Source: Globodera rostochiensis (Eukaryota > Nematoda > Chromadorea > Rhabditida > Heteroderidae). Taken from it: a DNA stretch of 64,000 bases. Under the pieces are notes generated by a model. That model worked only from the letters and a program-made list of their open reading frames with translations, did not search any database and was not told the origin of the DNA. Where the stretch lies: NCBI GenBank assembly GCA_018350325.1, contig JAEVLN010000019.1, positions 558,001-622,000 of the forward strand, written 5' to 3'. The translations under genes were made by a program, and so were the position numbers. Of the stretch, positions 10,601-21,342 are shown piece after piece; the first letter of the stretch is position 1; the number at the start of each line of letters is the position of its first letter.

Positions 10601-13600
10601 CCTAAGGGCATTCAATTTGAACAAAGCCTAAGGGCATTCAATTTGAACAAAGCCTAAGGGCATTCAATTTGAACAAAGCCTAAGGGCATTCAATTTGAAC
10701 AAAGCCTAAGGGCATTCAATTTGAACATGCTTAAAACAACATTATGAATGCTTTTTGTCGCTTTTTTTGTTTTTAGGCTTTGATCGAGATGAAGAAGCCA
10801 AAACGCGCTTGTTAAATTTCATACAATTCGAAATGCGCGACAATTTTATGGAACTTTTAAATGTAACGGATGAAAAGGAATTTGAAACAAAAGTTAAAAT
10901 GTTAAAAAAGAAAATGGACAGCGGCGGAGACGTTAAGACGGAGGAAGAGACGACGGGAAAAACCAAAGCGATGCTGGCTGATCAGAATATGAAGAAGCTG
11001 ATCAGAGAGGAGGAGAAACTGAAAGAGTTAAAGAAAAAGATTGCGGAGAGACAGTTAGAGAAGCGCAAAAGAAGGAGAGAGAACGAACAGAAGAGAAAAA
11101 TTGAACGGGAGAGACGCAGAGAGGCCAAAAACAGTGACGAGGCAGTCGAAACTGCGCCACGAACAACGCCATTCCCAGCTGAAACATCAGCGGGTCAATA
11201 CAACAGCGAAGACGAATATGCCGAAAGCCCTTCGAGATACGGTGACAGTCCCTCGAGATACGGCGAAAGTCCCGCCCAAAGCCCTTCGAGATACGGTGAC
11301 AGTCCCTCAAGATACGGTGATAGTCCCGTCCAAAGCCCTTCGAGATACGGTGACAGTCCCTCGAGATACGGTGACAGTCCCGTCCAAAGCCCTTCAAGAT
11401 ACGGTGGCAGTTTCGTCCAAAGCCCCTCAAGGTAGGTTGGGCGAATCAAACGTTGGTGGATTAGCAGGGAAATATATCCGGACAAATCATGGCCATCTCC
11501 GGGGGGGCCAAAAAAGGAGACGCTGCGCGTGGCTGAACCTTTCCCCTCCAGCAGATTTGGCTGTGGCGAGAGTCCGTCCAGAGATTTTGGAAGTCTTTCC
11601 TCGCGGCGATATGGAAGCGCAATAAAAATTGCCGCAAATCCGACGAAATTGAAGAAGAAAAAATTGGAAAAAGATTTGCAAAATGAATTGGCCAATTTGG
11701 AATTGTCCGGTGAGTTTATTCAAAAACATTTATATATTTTAATATAAATGATTTTAATTGTATTTTTGAAGATTTTGCTTCTGACGAATTTTTGCACTCG
11801 AAATATTTTCACTTTCTTACAAATCCTTCCGAAACGAAGCGGCGACTGTTGGACCTCGGCGTTTTTGCGAATGAAATTTGGCATCGAATGGAAATTGTTT
11901 CAAATTTTATCAAAATTTTGGAGTGTAAAGCAACAGAAATTGGGAAGTCTTTTGAATATCACCGGATGAAGCAATTGGAGCAGTATTTGTTGAAGGAATT
12001 CCAACAAAATGAACACTTTTTGACGCACATTAAAACTGAGGGCGATTTTGACGAAAGTGCGGCAATTTTGCACAATTTGTTAAAGCGAACCATTTTTGAA
12101 TTGGAAGGCGGGGAAAATAGCGACGAATTCGATGAAAAAACAAATATTGGGTGGACGACGGAAGAAATGAAAATGGTACGGAAACAATTGCACAGAAACA
12201 AATTGGCAAAAGCATTAAATTCCGATCAAAAACATTTGTCGGAACGAAATGCAAAAAGTTTTTGGCAAACTTTGGAAGAAAATGGACAGAGCAATTTGCT
12301 AATGAAACTGTTCGTGACGTCCAAACCAAATTTGGCCAACAGATTCAAAGAGCATTTGGAGGGTTGGCGCGCGCTGCTGGCACAGCAGCGAATTGGTCCA
12401 ATTTTTTTGTTTATTTACCGAAAATTTGTCAACTTTTTGAATAATCAGGCCGCCGCTTTAATTTTATTTGAAAATGCATATTTTAATAATTATAATATCG
12501 CATCGAAATCATTTTTAGATGCAAAATTACATGAACAGTTCGTGGGTAAATTTGAGGCAAATTTGGGGACAAATTTCCCGGAAAATATGCAACAAATTTA
12601 TTTTCTAAATTCAGAGGACGCAAAGCTGGAACAATCTGTAATTTGCATGCAATTAAATTTAATGTTCAATTTAATTTATTAAAATGTTTTGTTTTGTCAA
12701 AATAATTAAATAAATTCTGCCCATTTTAAGCTAATTGCTCTTTTGAGTGAACATGGCTTCGCTGAATCGAATTCGGCTGTTTTTGCTTTAAAAGCATTGA
12801 AAACGATCATTTCGGAATGGGTAATTAATTTGGGCAAATTTTTAACAATTAAAAAAATGCCTTCAAAAAGTCCGTCGGACACGCGCAACTGCTGGAGACC
12901 GGCTCGTATTTGCTGGGGGCGCACACGTCCAACGCGGACATCGACACAATTTGCATAATGCGACAGCGATTTGTGACGCAAACGGAGGAAATGAACGCCT
13001 TTTTCGGCACGTATTATTGTGATTTGAGCCTGCAATTGGAGCAACGAATTTGCGAGGACAATTCTTTATATTGTAAATTGTGCAAGGTTTGTTGGCACGG
13101 AAGCTAAACGATAATTAGGGTTTGGCACGGAAGCTAAACGATAATTAGGGTTTGGCACGGAAGCTAAACGATAATTAGGGTTTGGCACGGAAGCTAAAAG
13201 ATAATTGGGGTTTGGCACGGAAGCTAAAAGATAATTGGGGTTTGGCACGGAAGCTAAAAGATAATTGGGGTTTGGCACGGAAGCTAAACGATGATTAGGG
13301 TTGGCACGGAAGCTAAACGATAATTAGGGTTTGACACGGAAGCTAAAAGATAATTGGGGTTTGGCACGGAAGCTAAACGATAATCAGGGTTTGGCACGGA
13401 AGCTAAAAGATAATTGGGGTTTGGCACGGAAGCTAAAAGATAATTGGGGTTTGGCACGGAAGCTAAACGATGATTAGGGTTGGCACGGAAGCTAAACGAT
13501 AATTAGGGTTTGACACGGAAGCTAAAAGATAATTGGGGTTTGGCACGGAAGCTAAACGATAATCAGGGTTTGGCACGGAAGCTAAAAGATAATTGGGGTT

Positions 13601-15888
13601 TGGCACGGAAGCTAAAAGATAATTGGGGTTTGGCATGGAAGCTAAACGATGATTAGGGTTGGCACGGAAGCTAAAAGATAATTGGGGTTTGGCACGGAAG
13701 CTAAACGATAATTAGGGTTTGGCACGGAAGCTAAACGATAATCAGGGTTTGGCACGGAAGCTAAAAGATAATTGGGGCTTGGCACGGAAGCTAAAAGATA
13801 ATTGGGGCTTGGCACGGAAGCTAAAAGATAATTGGGGTTTGGCATGGAAGCTAAACGATGATTAGGGTTGGCACGGAAGCTAAACGATAATTAGGGTTTG
13901 ACACGGAAGCTAAAAGATATTTGGGGTTTGGCACGGAAGCTAAACGATAATTAGGGTTTGGCACGGAAGCTAAACGATAATCAGGGTTTGGCACGAAAGC
14001 TAAAAGATAATTGGGGTTTGGCACGGAAGCTAAAAGATAATTGGGGTTTGGCATGGAAGCTAAACGATGATTAGGGTTGGCACGGAAGCTAAACGATAAT
14101 CAGGGTTTGGCACGGAAGCTATAAGATAATTGGGGTTTGGCACGGAAGCTAGACGAATTAGCATATATTCTTTGAAAGGAAGGGACTGTTAACATTCAAA
14201 TTATAAGTATTTATTTGGCATTTAAAGCATCCGAATGTCGACTTTCTGAACAAATCGCCACGTGCTTACATGCCGTTGATTGAGCTTAAGTTTATGGGCA
14301 TCGAATTCGACGTGTCCTTTGTGTTAATCTCCGACATCGAATCTTTGCCTGACGAGCCGTTGGACGCCACCGACGTCGAATGGATAATGGAACTTTTGGC
14401 ACTTTCGCCGGAGCCGCGCGAAGCGATGCTCAAATCTCTTTCCGGTTAAATAATTATGCATTTTTTCAACAAATAATTACTTTTCAAAATGTTTTTAGGA
14501 TTTTTGGCAAACCAGCGAATTTTGGAACTGATGAGGAACAAAAGTAACCAAAGAAAGTTCCGGCAATTGCTTTGGAGCATCAAATTTTGGGCCAAAAGTT
14601 TGTCGATTTATGAAATTTAAAAACAAAAAACAATTTTTAGGTAATTATGTCTATGGCAATATATTCGGCTTTTTCAACGGCGCCTCTCTTTCCATTCTGA
14701 CGGCAAAAGTCATTTTGTGGTACCCGAACAGCTCCATTCCATTTCTTTTTGAAAAATTAATGTTCATTTTGACAAATTGGTAAAATTAAATTATTGGAGT
14801 GATTTGAAAAATGATAATATTAATCACTTTTTTAAGGAAATGGCCAATGCCCGTTAAGCTAATAGAACAAAATGCCAAAAACAATTTCGAATCGCTCAGT
14901 TGGAGTCCCTCCGCCGAAGAATCGGCGGCATTGATAATGCCCATAATCACATCAAGCAAATTAGCGCAAAATGCTTCACAAAATATCAATAAATCGACTT
15001 TCAGAATAATACAAAATGCGATGAGAGAGGGTAAATTAATTGAAAATTATTTTTATTAAAAGAATTTTCCATTTTTAGCATTTGCACAGCTGAGAATATT
15101 GCGAAATTCGCCGATTAATTCGTCTGCGGATGAACAAAATTTCTGGAAGAATCTTTTCCCAGTCAAAGAATTTACCAAAAAGGTCGCCATCGTTTTAAAC
15201 GGGCATTTTGCTTATTCAATTCATTCCAAATGTGGCTTAACAGGGGCGGCATGTTGAGGGGCCAGGTTCTTCGGGGGTCGGGGTTCTTCGGGGGCCGGGT
15301 TCTTCGGGGGCCGGGTTCTTCGGGGGCGGGAATGTCGGAGATTTACAGTATAAAAACATAATTGGTATCTCTCATCTTTACCAAACACTACAGTATGATC
15401 ATTTGGTCATGATCAGTTGCATGGTCAGTGCTCCTCAGCATATCAACCAATTTTGCCGATTTGTTGAGCGAAAGCTCCGCTTTAAATTGGAGGATTTTGA
15501 TAGGACCTTGGCTGAAAGCATTGAATACAGTCATGTGAATCCGAATTCACACTTTGCCAACGAATCGAAGAAATGCCCCAAAATGGCACAAAATATTAAT
15601 CTTCAGTAAGTAAATAAATTTGCATTTTTATATTTGAAAATAATTTTCACTTTTTAAAGGTTTTCCCTCTGTAAACAATGGTTAGTTGGGCTTAAAATGA
15701 AGGAATCGAATGTTGAAGGGGGCCTAAAATTGAATGAAGAAATAATACAATTGTTAAAAGAAGAGGTGAGAAAAGTAGACGAAAAGATATTCAAGGAGTA
15801 CTCGCTGAATGTGCTGAGGGGACGATACCAACACATCGGACTGAAATCCCAATACATTGAGGCTTCGAAATTGCCGGAATGGTGGTAA
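7659..15888 (+). CDS. Helical module copy B fused in frame to SPSRYG linker and poly(A) polymerase
   Basis: Exons at about 7659-7771, 8149-8433, 8564-8841, 9010-9412, 9599-9785, 9852-10062, 10159-10516, 10777-11433, 11530-11710, 11773-12639, 12730-12820, 12870-13086, 14230-14447 and on to 15888 join in compatible frames where checked. Copy B matches module A (for example VLSQQWNELLEVVDGL, MKLGILVGEEEL). Then come a Lys/Glu coiled coil, SPSRYGDSP repeats, a second helical region (11773-12639) and a complete poly(A) polymerase: GSYLLGAHTSNADID with the catalytic DxD, GIEFDVSFV with the third Asp, FRQLLWSIKFWAK, WKWPMPVKL, MPIITSSKLAQN and a C-terminal RNA-binding fold (RFVERKLRF, YSHVNPNSHF, WLVGLKM). 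It ends soon after that fold, without the usual Ser/Thr-rich tail. The polymerase would add AMP to RNA 3' ends. Whether one transcript covers everything is inference; a promoter inside the region would split it into two genes. Confidence 0.62.
7896..8114. mobile_element. Nested terminal-inverted-repeat elements
   Basis: Outer element: TGGGTTCCTCCCCGACCCC on the left and GTAGAGGAACCCTAA on the right, the same ends as the 5.8-6.0 kb intron element. Inner element at 7943-8094: GAGCTGCACGAGA left, TCTCGTGCAGCAC right, flanked by TA on both sides, filled with TCTCGAGTC/TCTCGGTATC words. It looks like a non-autonomous element inserted into another. It lies in an intron of module B and encodes no transposase. 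Confidence 0.6.
10526..10730. repeat. 26-bp intronic tandem array
   Basis: About seven to eight copies of AAGGGCATTCAATTTGAACA plus AAGCCT, filling the intron between the end of helical module B and the coiled-coil exon at 10777. Confidence 0.9.
11224..11433 (+). repeat. Coding SPSRYG repeats
   Basis: About nine copies of a Ser-Pro-Ser-Arg-Tyr-Gly motif separated by DSP, ESPAQ or DSPVQ, encoded by CCCTCGAGATACGGTGACAG-like units. The array is in frame in the linker before the polymerase. It resembles SR-type, phosphorylatable low-complexity sequence; that reading is inference. Confidence 0.85.
13086..14155. repeat. 30-bp satellite inside the poly(A) polymerase gene
   Basis: About 35 copies of a 30-bp unit, core TTTGGCACGGAAGCTAAACG then ATAATTAGGG, with variants AAAAGATAATTGGGG and ACGATGATTAGGG. 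Variants alternate in a higher-order pattern of several units. It fills the intron between the exon ending CKLCK and the exon starting HPNVDFLNKS, that is between the DxD and the third catalytic Asp. Confidence 0.95.
15240..15335. repeat. G-rich short tandem repeat
   Basis: Three to four copies of GGGTTCTTCGGGGGCCG-like units in the polymerase intron before the exon reading MISCMVSAPQHINQF. Confidence 0.7.
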
Positions 15889-16350
15889 ACGATGAAAAAT
15901 GCCACCACTTTAATTTCGCAAACCCTCCGATCGAGTCCTAACAATTATAGAAAATTTTAAAAAAACAAAGAAATTTATACCATGTTGTGCTATCCAAATA
16001 AATTTTAAAAGGCTATAACCTTTGTTTAAACTCAACTAATCAACAAACAAGAGATGCCATTTGAAAGCTCTGATTGAGTAAAATTCATTCAATTCAATTT
16101 AAAAGTTCATATAAAAATAAAAACGCAAAATCGGAGTTTTTCATAGGCGCCAAAACAACCGGCGCTTGTACGGAACCGGCCGAAAGTTGTGACCTCTCAC
16201 CCACGTGAAAGTTGCACAATACGCGTGTTCGAAGCGCATTTACTCAGAAAATAAATTATTACATGACAATGATCGAAGAACATTATCAATGTGTCAAGGA
16301 GACCCAAAAAATGACTTGGTCTTAGATGGTCGTTCTCGAGACGTGCAGAG
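15889..16350. other. AT-rich spacer between polymerase stop and heat-shock pseudogene
   Basis: No credible coding frame. It contains the expected 3' end of the polymerase gene (AATAAATTTT near 15998) and mostly A/T homopolymer-rich sequence. Confidence 0.5.
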
Positions 16351-16752
16351 CTACTCCTGCTTCTGCTCCACCGCCTTCCTCACCACAATGGGAATGGAGT
16401 GCTTCCCATTACTCATGGTCTTTATGCCGGTGATGCACAAGCGGCCCCCGTCCAGCTCGCACTTGATGCTCTCCTTTTGGATGCCTTCCGGAATGAGCAA
16501 ACGACGACAAAACTGGCGCTGCACCGACTCGCCTCACCGACTCGCCTGAAAAAGCGCCAAAAATTAAGTGTCGTTTTGTTGTAAATCTTTAAATAGGAAC
16601 AACCCGAACAATATTGGCTAACGGATCGTGGACATTGCTAATCTCTTAACAAAAACTGACCGTGGTTCTGCTCGCGGTGTTCACCCTCCACAATGATCTC
16701 ATTGTCCTTCAGTTCAACCTTAATCCTCGGGACAGAAACCGCTGAAATCCAC
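16351..16752 (-). pseudogene. Small heat-shock protein (HSP20/alpha-crystallin) with frameshift, N-terminus missing
   Basis: Reading right to left: VDFSGFCPED, then KVELKDNEIIVEGEHREQ, a 128-nt intron (16533-16660), then SVQRQFCRRLLIPEG, GRLCITGIKT and a stop at 16351. This is the alpha-crystallin domain of a chaperone that holds unfolded protein. Two bases are missing at about 16729 in the codons for PEDIKV (the DNA reads CCCGAGGATTAAGG), which puts TAA in frame. The N-terminal 40 or so residues normally before VDF are not found; that side runs straight into a 27-bp satellite. The second intron acceptor carries a 12-bp duplication (GCGAGTCGGTGA). It is either a true pseudogene or an assembly indel next to a long satellite; the missing N-terminus favours a pseudogene. 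Confidence 0.75.
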
Positions 16753-16774
16753 CTGAAATTTTTGCTAATGAATT

Positions 16775-17540
16775 GGCTCTTTTCTTTTTCGTAAAGGAAT
16801 TGGCTCTTTTCTTTTTCGTAACTGAATTGGCTCTTTTCTTTTTCGTCAATGAATTGGCTCTTTTCTTTTTCGTCAATGAATTGGCTCTTTTCTTTTTCGT
16901 CAATGAATTGGCTCTTTTCTTTTTCGTCAATGAATTGGCTCTTTTCTTTTTCGTCAATGAATTGGCTCTTTTCTTTTTCGTCAATGAATTGGCTCTTTTC
17001 TTTTTCGTCAATGAATTGGCTCTTTTCTTTTTCGTCAATGAATTGGCTCTTTTCTTTTTCGTCAATGAATTGGCTCTTTTCTTTTTCGTCAATGAATTGG
17101 CTCTTTTCTTTTTCGTCAATGAATTGGCTCTTTTCTTTTTCGTCAATGAATTGGCTCTTTTCTTTAACGTAAATGAATTGGCTCTTTTCTTTTTCGTCAA
17201 TGAATTGGCTCTTTTCTTTTTCGTCAATGAATTGGCTCTTTTCTTTTTCGTCAATGAATTGGCTCTTTTCTTTTTCGTCAATGAATTGGCTCTTTTCTTT
17301 TTCGTCAATGAATTGGCTCTTTTCTTTTTCGTCAATGAATTGGCTCTTTTCTTTTTCGACAATGAATTGGCTCTTTTCTTTTTCGTCAATGAATTGGCTC
17401 TTTTCTTTTTCGTCAATGAATTGGCTCTTTTCTTTTTCGTCAATGAATTGGCTCTTTTCTTTTTCGTCAATGAATTGGCTCTTTTCTTTAACGTAAATGA
17501 ATTGGCTCTTTTCTTTAACGTAAATGAATTGGCTTTTTTT
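16775..17540. repeat. 27-bp satellite
   Basis: About 28 near-identical copies of AATGAATTGGCTCTTTTCTT plus TTTCGTC. Because 27 is a multiple of three, the array is open in several frames on both strands (MNWLFSFSS on plus, ANSLTKKKR on minus); these are not genes. A few units carry AACGTA in place of TTCGTC. Confidence 0.95.
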
Positions 17541-17689
17541 TCGCAGAAAAGTTTATTAGAAAAATGAATGTAATGATTAACTGAGCAGAAGAACTGGCTT
17601 TTATAGACATTTCAGTTAGGAATTTGTGGAAAATGATAAAACATAACGCCAAACGTCACAGCAATAGCGCAATATGAAATGGTGACTAC

Positions 17690-18003
17690 CAGGGCTGCTA
17701 CTTTTAGGTTTTTCCTATTTTTTCTGCAGCTTTGTTTTGGCGAGTTTTTTGGAATTCGCACCTAAAATATTTTAAGTAAAAAAAGACTTTTTTCCTCTAT
17801 TTTTACCATTATTTGGGCGTTTTTTGAAAAATTTTTAGAAAAAATGTATTAAATTTCGAATTTTCTTGCCCAAGATCACTAATTTTTGAAAAAAAAAGAT
17901 ATAATAAAATTCGATTTTTTTTATTAAGATTTCATGGAATTGCGTGCCTTTTTAGGCGCCTATTTGCAATTTTTCTTGCCTTTGCCTAAAAGAAACAGCC
18001 CTG
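17690..18003. mobile_element. 314-bp terminal-inverted-repeat element
   Basis: Left end CAGGGCTGCTACTTTTAGG and right end CCTAAAAGAAACAGCCCTG are near-perfect inverted repeats. The inside is AT-rich with further CTTTTAGGC-like words near the ends. No protein is encoded, so it looks like a MITE. The DNA just right of it (18040-18145) repeats CCAAGGAC words and may be a second such element. Confidence 0.6.
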
Positions 18004-18685
18004 AAAATTACAAATTTTCAACACTCACGCAAATCTTCATTTTCCAAGGACATTCTTGGAAATAAGGACATTTTCAATTTTCCAAGAACGAGGTTCCATG
18101 TCCAAGGACTGCCCTTGGCATCCAAGGACGTATCGCAACCCTGACCTACCACAATAATATTCAAAAATCTTTTAATTCGCTAGGAATTTATCCTTTCCTT
18201 CAATTTTCAGTCTTCTGCTGTTGTTTCAATGTTGTATTGATTCATTTTTGCTTTTTCGTCTTCCGACGATTTTTGTGCGACTAAAGCGTTATTATGTACA
18301 TATCTCTTTCCTCATTCTCAACCCCAGCAGCAGGGGTGAACGCAATTGCGGATTGCCAAGGAATGGACTCAGGTTTTTTTGAGCACTTCCGAATTTGGAA
18401 TTTTTGGAGATTTATCCGAAAGTTTTTTGAAGAAACCCGCACCATGCGGATTACGTGCAATTGCAATTGTTCCGTCCACCCCTGTTCTCGACTCATAATT
18501 TGCAACAAAAAATATACCAAAAAACTAAGCAAATGCTTTTACTGATTGGCCTTTATCTCTCATAAAAATTTTCAATATGCCAGTTATGTAATGCATATCG
18601 CAGAAAAAGAAAGCACCAGATCTAGCGTTTTTTTTTACTCTATTTGTCTTTCTTTTTATTCAAATTGTTGAGCAGAGCACAAAAA
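18004..18685. other. Intergenic, no gene supported
   Basis: Contains CCAAGGAC repeats (18040-18145). An 83-residue frame is open on both strands at 18281-18545 but shows no domain or codon signal favouring either strand. Confidence 0.4.
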
Positions 18686-20334
18686 ATGAACGATGAGAAG
18701 TTAAAGAGGATGGAGGAGATCGATAATATTGGGAAAATTATTCAACGAAATTTGGCCACGCGTGTAGTGGGATTCGACGACCCAAACTTCCTGGCTTTAG
18801 CAATTCGGTAACAAATTAGCGGGAAAATCGGTAAACGTTAAGCCTGTTTTTCAGCGATTTGGAGGACGTCCGAGTTAATGAAAAGTCCGTGCGGCTTGGG
18901 TTCAGAAGCTTCAAAGAATTGCTCGAGTCGCAAGAAATGTCAAAATTTGTGGAAGTGTTTGAGAGGAACGGCACCGACAAGACAACATACAAAGCGAGGA
19001 AGGACGAAACCACACGTCTGGTCATGGAACAGCAGCAACGGTTTGCTGTGGAACAAATGCGGAGGGAACGGATGAGGTGCAAATTTTTAGGCAATATGAA
19101 TTTTTTTCGTCACATTATTTAAAATTAATTAATTTATTCCTGTGTTGGTTATCGTTGTTTGTTTTTTGTATTGTCTGGCAAAATTTGAGCTTTTCAGGCA
19201 ACACCATCAACTTCCAACTGCGGCTGCCAAAACCCATTGCGCAATTGTGCCGTCGAGTCGACTGTCCTTTTTACACGTTAAACCTATTGAACCACAGCTG
19301 AGCATTGAAAGGTGGAAATGACAATTTATGGACATGAAATTTTAAGTGTCCGGCCTCGGGACGGGACTTACGAGTGTGAACAAATTTTTAAAATTTTTAT
19401 TTGGGCGAGTTTTGCTTGCACTTCGGTGGGGGTAGGGCTGAAGGTGTGGATAGGCCCCACCGCGAAAATTTTAGAAGGTTTTAATGATGTTGTTAAGAAA
19501 ACGCAGCGAATACAAATGGGATATTGACTTGAAGACGAGCAGCGACGACAAACTAAAGGCTTCCATCGATCATCGACGCGTGAGTTGTAAAATTGGGAAT
19601 TTTCAACACAAATTTCTCTTTGCTTTGGACCCATTTTTCGTTGTATGAGAGCGAATTTTTTTCCTGGAACATTTTGAAGAAGACAAAAAAACTGTCACCA
19701 CAATTTTTTCACTTACAATCTTTGTCATTCAGTCCGTTATGCATGCAACTTTTTTTCGTTCTCAGAGTGTCGCTTCAATTCAACCGCAGAAAAATGTTCC
19801 CCCGCCAGCGACGTGTTCCTTCTCCCCATCTTCTCCAATCAAAAAGCAGTCGTTCTTTGGCCAATTCGAGTTCAGTTGGATGCGTATTGAACGTTTTGCC
19901 GAGCCTTCGGCGCGGCGATACAACGGAATTTGTGCGGAATGCCCCGAGGTTGGTCGACCATCCGAAGGGCTGGCTAACCCAACTTAAAAAAATAAAAGTT
20001 TTTTAACAACATTTAGTAGCAAAATGTTGTTTTTACCAAATGTCTTAATAATGAACTAAATATTGAGAAAATAAAATCCTCACTTTTCAGTACAATGTGG
20101 ACTTTGTGATGGACCCTCGTCCCCGCTTTCGGACCTATTCGGCCTCCATTTTCGAGCCGATTCCAATTCCCGAATTCTTTGCGGTATACTTCCCGCCCTT
20201 TTTTTTTTGTCTCTTTTTGTTTAAACTAAAAAATAGGAATATTTTAGAAAAACGAAGTAACGGCTGGGGGTGAAGTCGATTGTGAGCTGATCAACGTGGA
20301 GGCAACCGATTCTTCTGACGAGACATTTTGGTGA
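18686..20334 (+). CDS. Unrecognised multi-exon protein
   Basis: Starts MNDEKLKRMEEIDNIGKIIQ at 18686. Exons at about 18686-18808, 18854-19075, 19199-19278, 19474-19580, about 19737-19944, 20091-20187 and 20249-20334 are bounded by GT/AG. The N-terminal half is charged and helical (LEDVRVNEKSVRLGFRSF, RLVMEQQQRFAVEQMRRERM); the middle has LPKPIAQLCRRVDCPFYT; the C-terminal half has IFEPIPIPEF and ends acidic (SDETFW). No signal peptide or membrane segment. The last exon could instead splice at 20331 into 20389-20405. No family is recognised. Confidence 0.55.
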
Positions 20335-20480
20335 ACAAATTTTAAACTAAATGAATTAATGCAATATTTGGAGCGGACTTTTTAAGTTCTGAGGCTGTCG
20401 CTGGTGAGAACGCTGCTGGGATCCTTACTGAAGTTTAAATTTAAATATTTCTTAATTTTTATTTTTTATTTTAGGAAAAA

Positions 20481-20858
20481 ATGCGCCATTTGGGAGCCAT
20501 CGCGATCTGTATCTGCAAATACCAATTCAAATTTGGCGATTTTGCCCCGATTAAGGTACATTTTTATTCGTCCAGTTGCTAAATGTTCTCGCGTTGGATT
20601 TTAATTTTTGTTTGTTTTTTTAGTTTGAAAAGCTCCACAAAGTGCTTTCTGGACTGGAGCCGTCTTTTGACCGACTTCTGAAGGACAACCAACAGCTCGT
20701 CGACTTTTTCACATTGTTTTGTCCAAAGCTAAAATTGGTCTATCCTCCGACAGAATTTGAAATTGACAAAGTGAAAATGTCAATATAAATTTTAAAAATT
20801 CTATTTAATTTTATAGTTCCAACTCTACTGGAATCCGTCGAACGGTTTGGACGAGTAA
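20481..20858 (+). CDS. Small unknown protein or C-terminal exons of the previous gene
   Basis: Exons about 20481-20554, 20623-20772 and 20817-20858 read MRHLGAIAICICKYQFKFGD, FEKLHKVLSGLEPSFDRLL and FQLYWNPSNGLDE, then stop. Splice phases between these three fit. The start is unsure: the ATG sits seven bases after an acceptor-like TTTTAG, so this may be the tail of the gene beginning at 18686. Function unknown. Confidence 0.45.
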
Positions 20859-21342
20859 ACGGAAACATAATCACATTATCTCTCAACGTTGTTTCTCACA
20901 TTTTCATTTGTTTTTCAATTTATGCTCAATTCCGCTCACACTTCATTCGTTTCAGTTAAGAAAAAATAAACTTAACTTCCAACACTTTTTATGGAACAAA
21001 AACAACAGAACCGTAAAGTAAAGCTAAATTATAGTTTATTTGGGTTAGGGAAATGCGAGGCGATTTTCTATTAAAAATTTTTCGCTTTTGTTCCATCGCG
21101 CCTTTAAGAAGCTGTACAATTATTGGCCGGTTTGTCTTCATTCCATCCCCAAATTTGTGCTGTTTGTGTTTTGCATTCAGTAGTCACTCACTAAATTGTT
21201 TCTTTCTGTCAAAGGCGTTGCTGAACAAACATATTTATTACGAATAAATCATTTATGCGGCAAAAATTGGTATAAAAAATAGAGCGCCCAAAGCATTAGC
21301 TAATTCCCAAAAATCGGAGTCCCAAAAGCCTTTGCCCCGAAA
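20859..21342. other. Intergenic spacer
   Basis: AT-rich, with no coding frame of quality. It should hold the 3' end of the gene on the left (AATAAA at about 20965) and the promoter of the EF-hand gene; TATAAAAAATAG at about 21271 is a possible TATA box. Confidence 0.4.
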
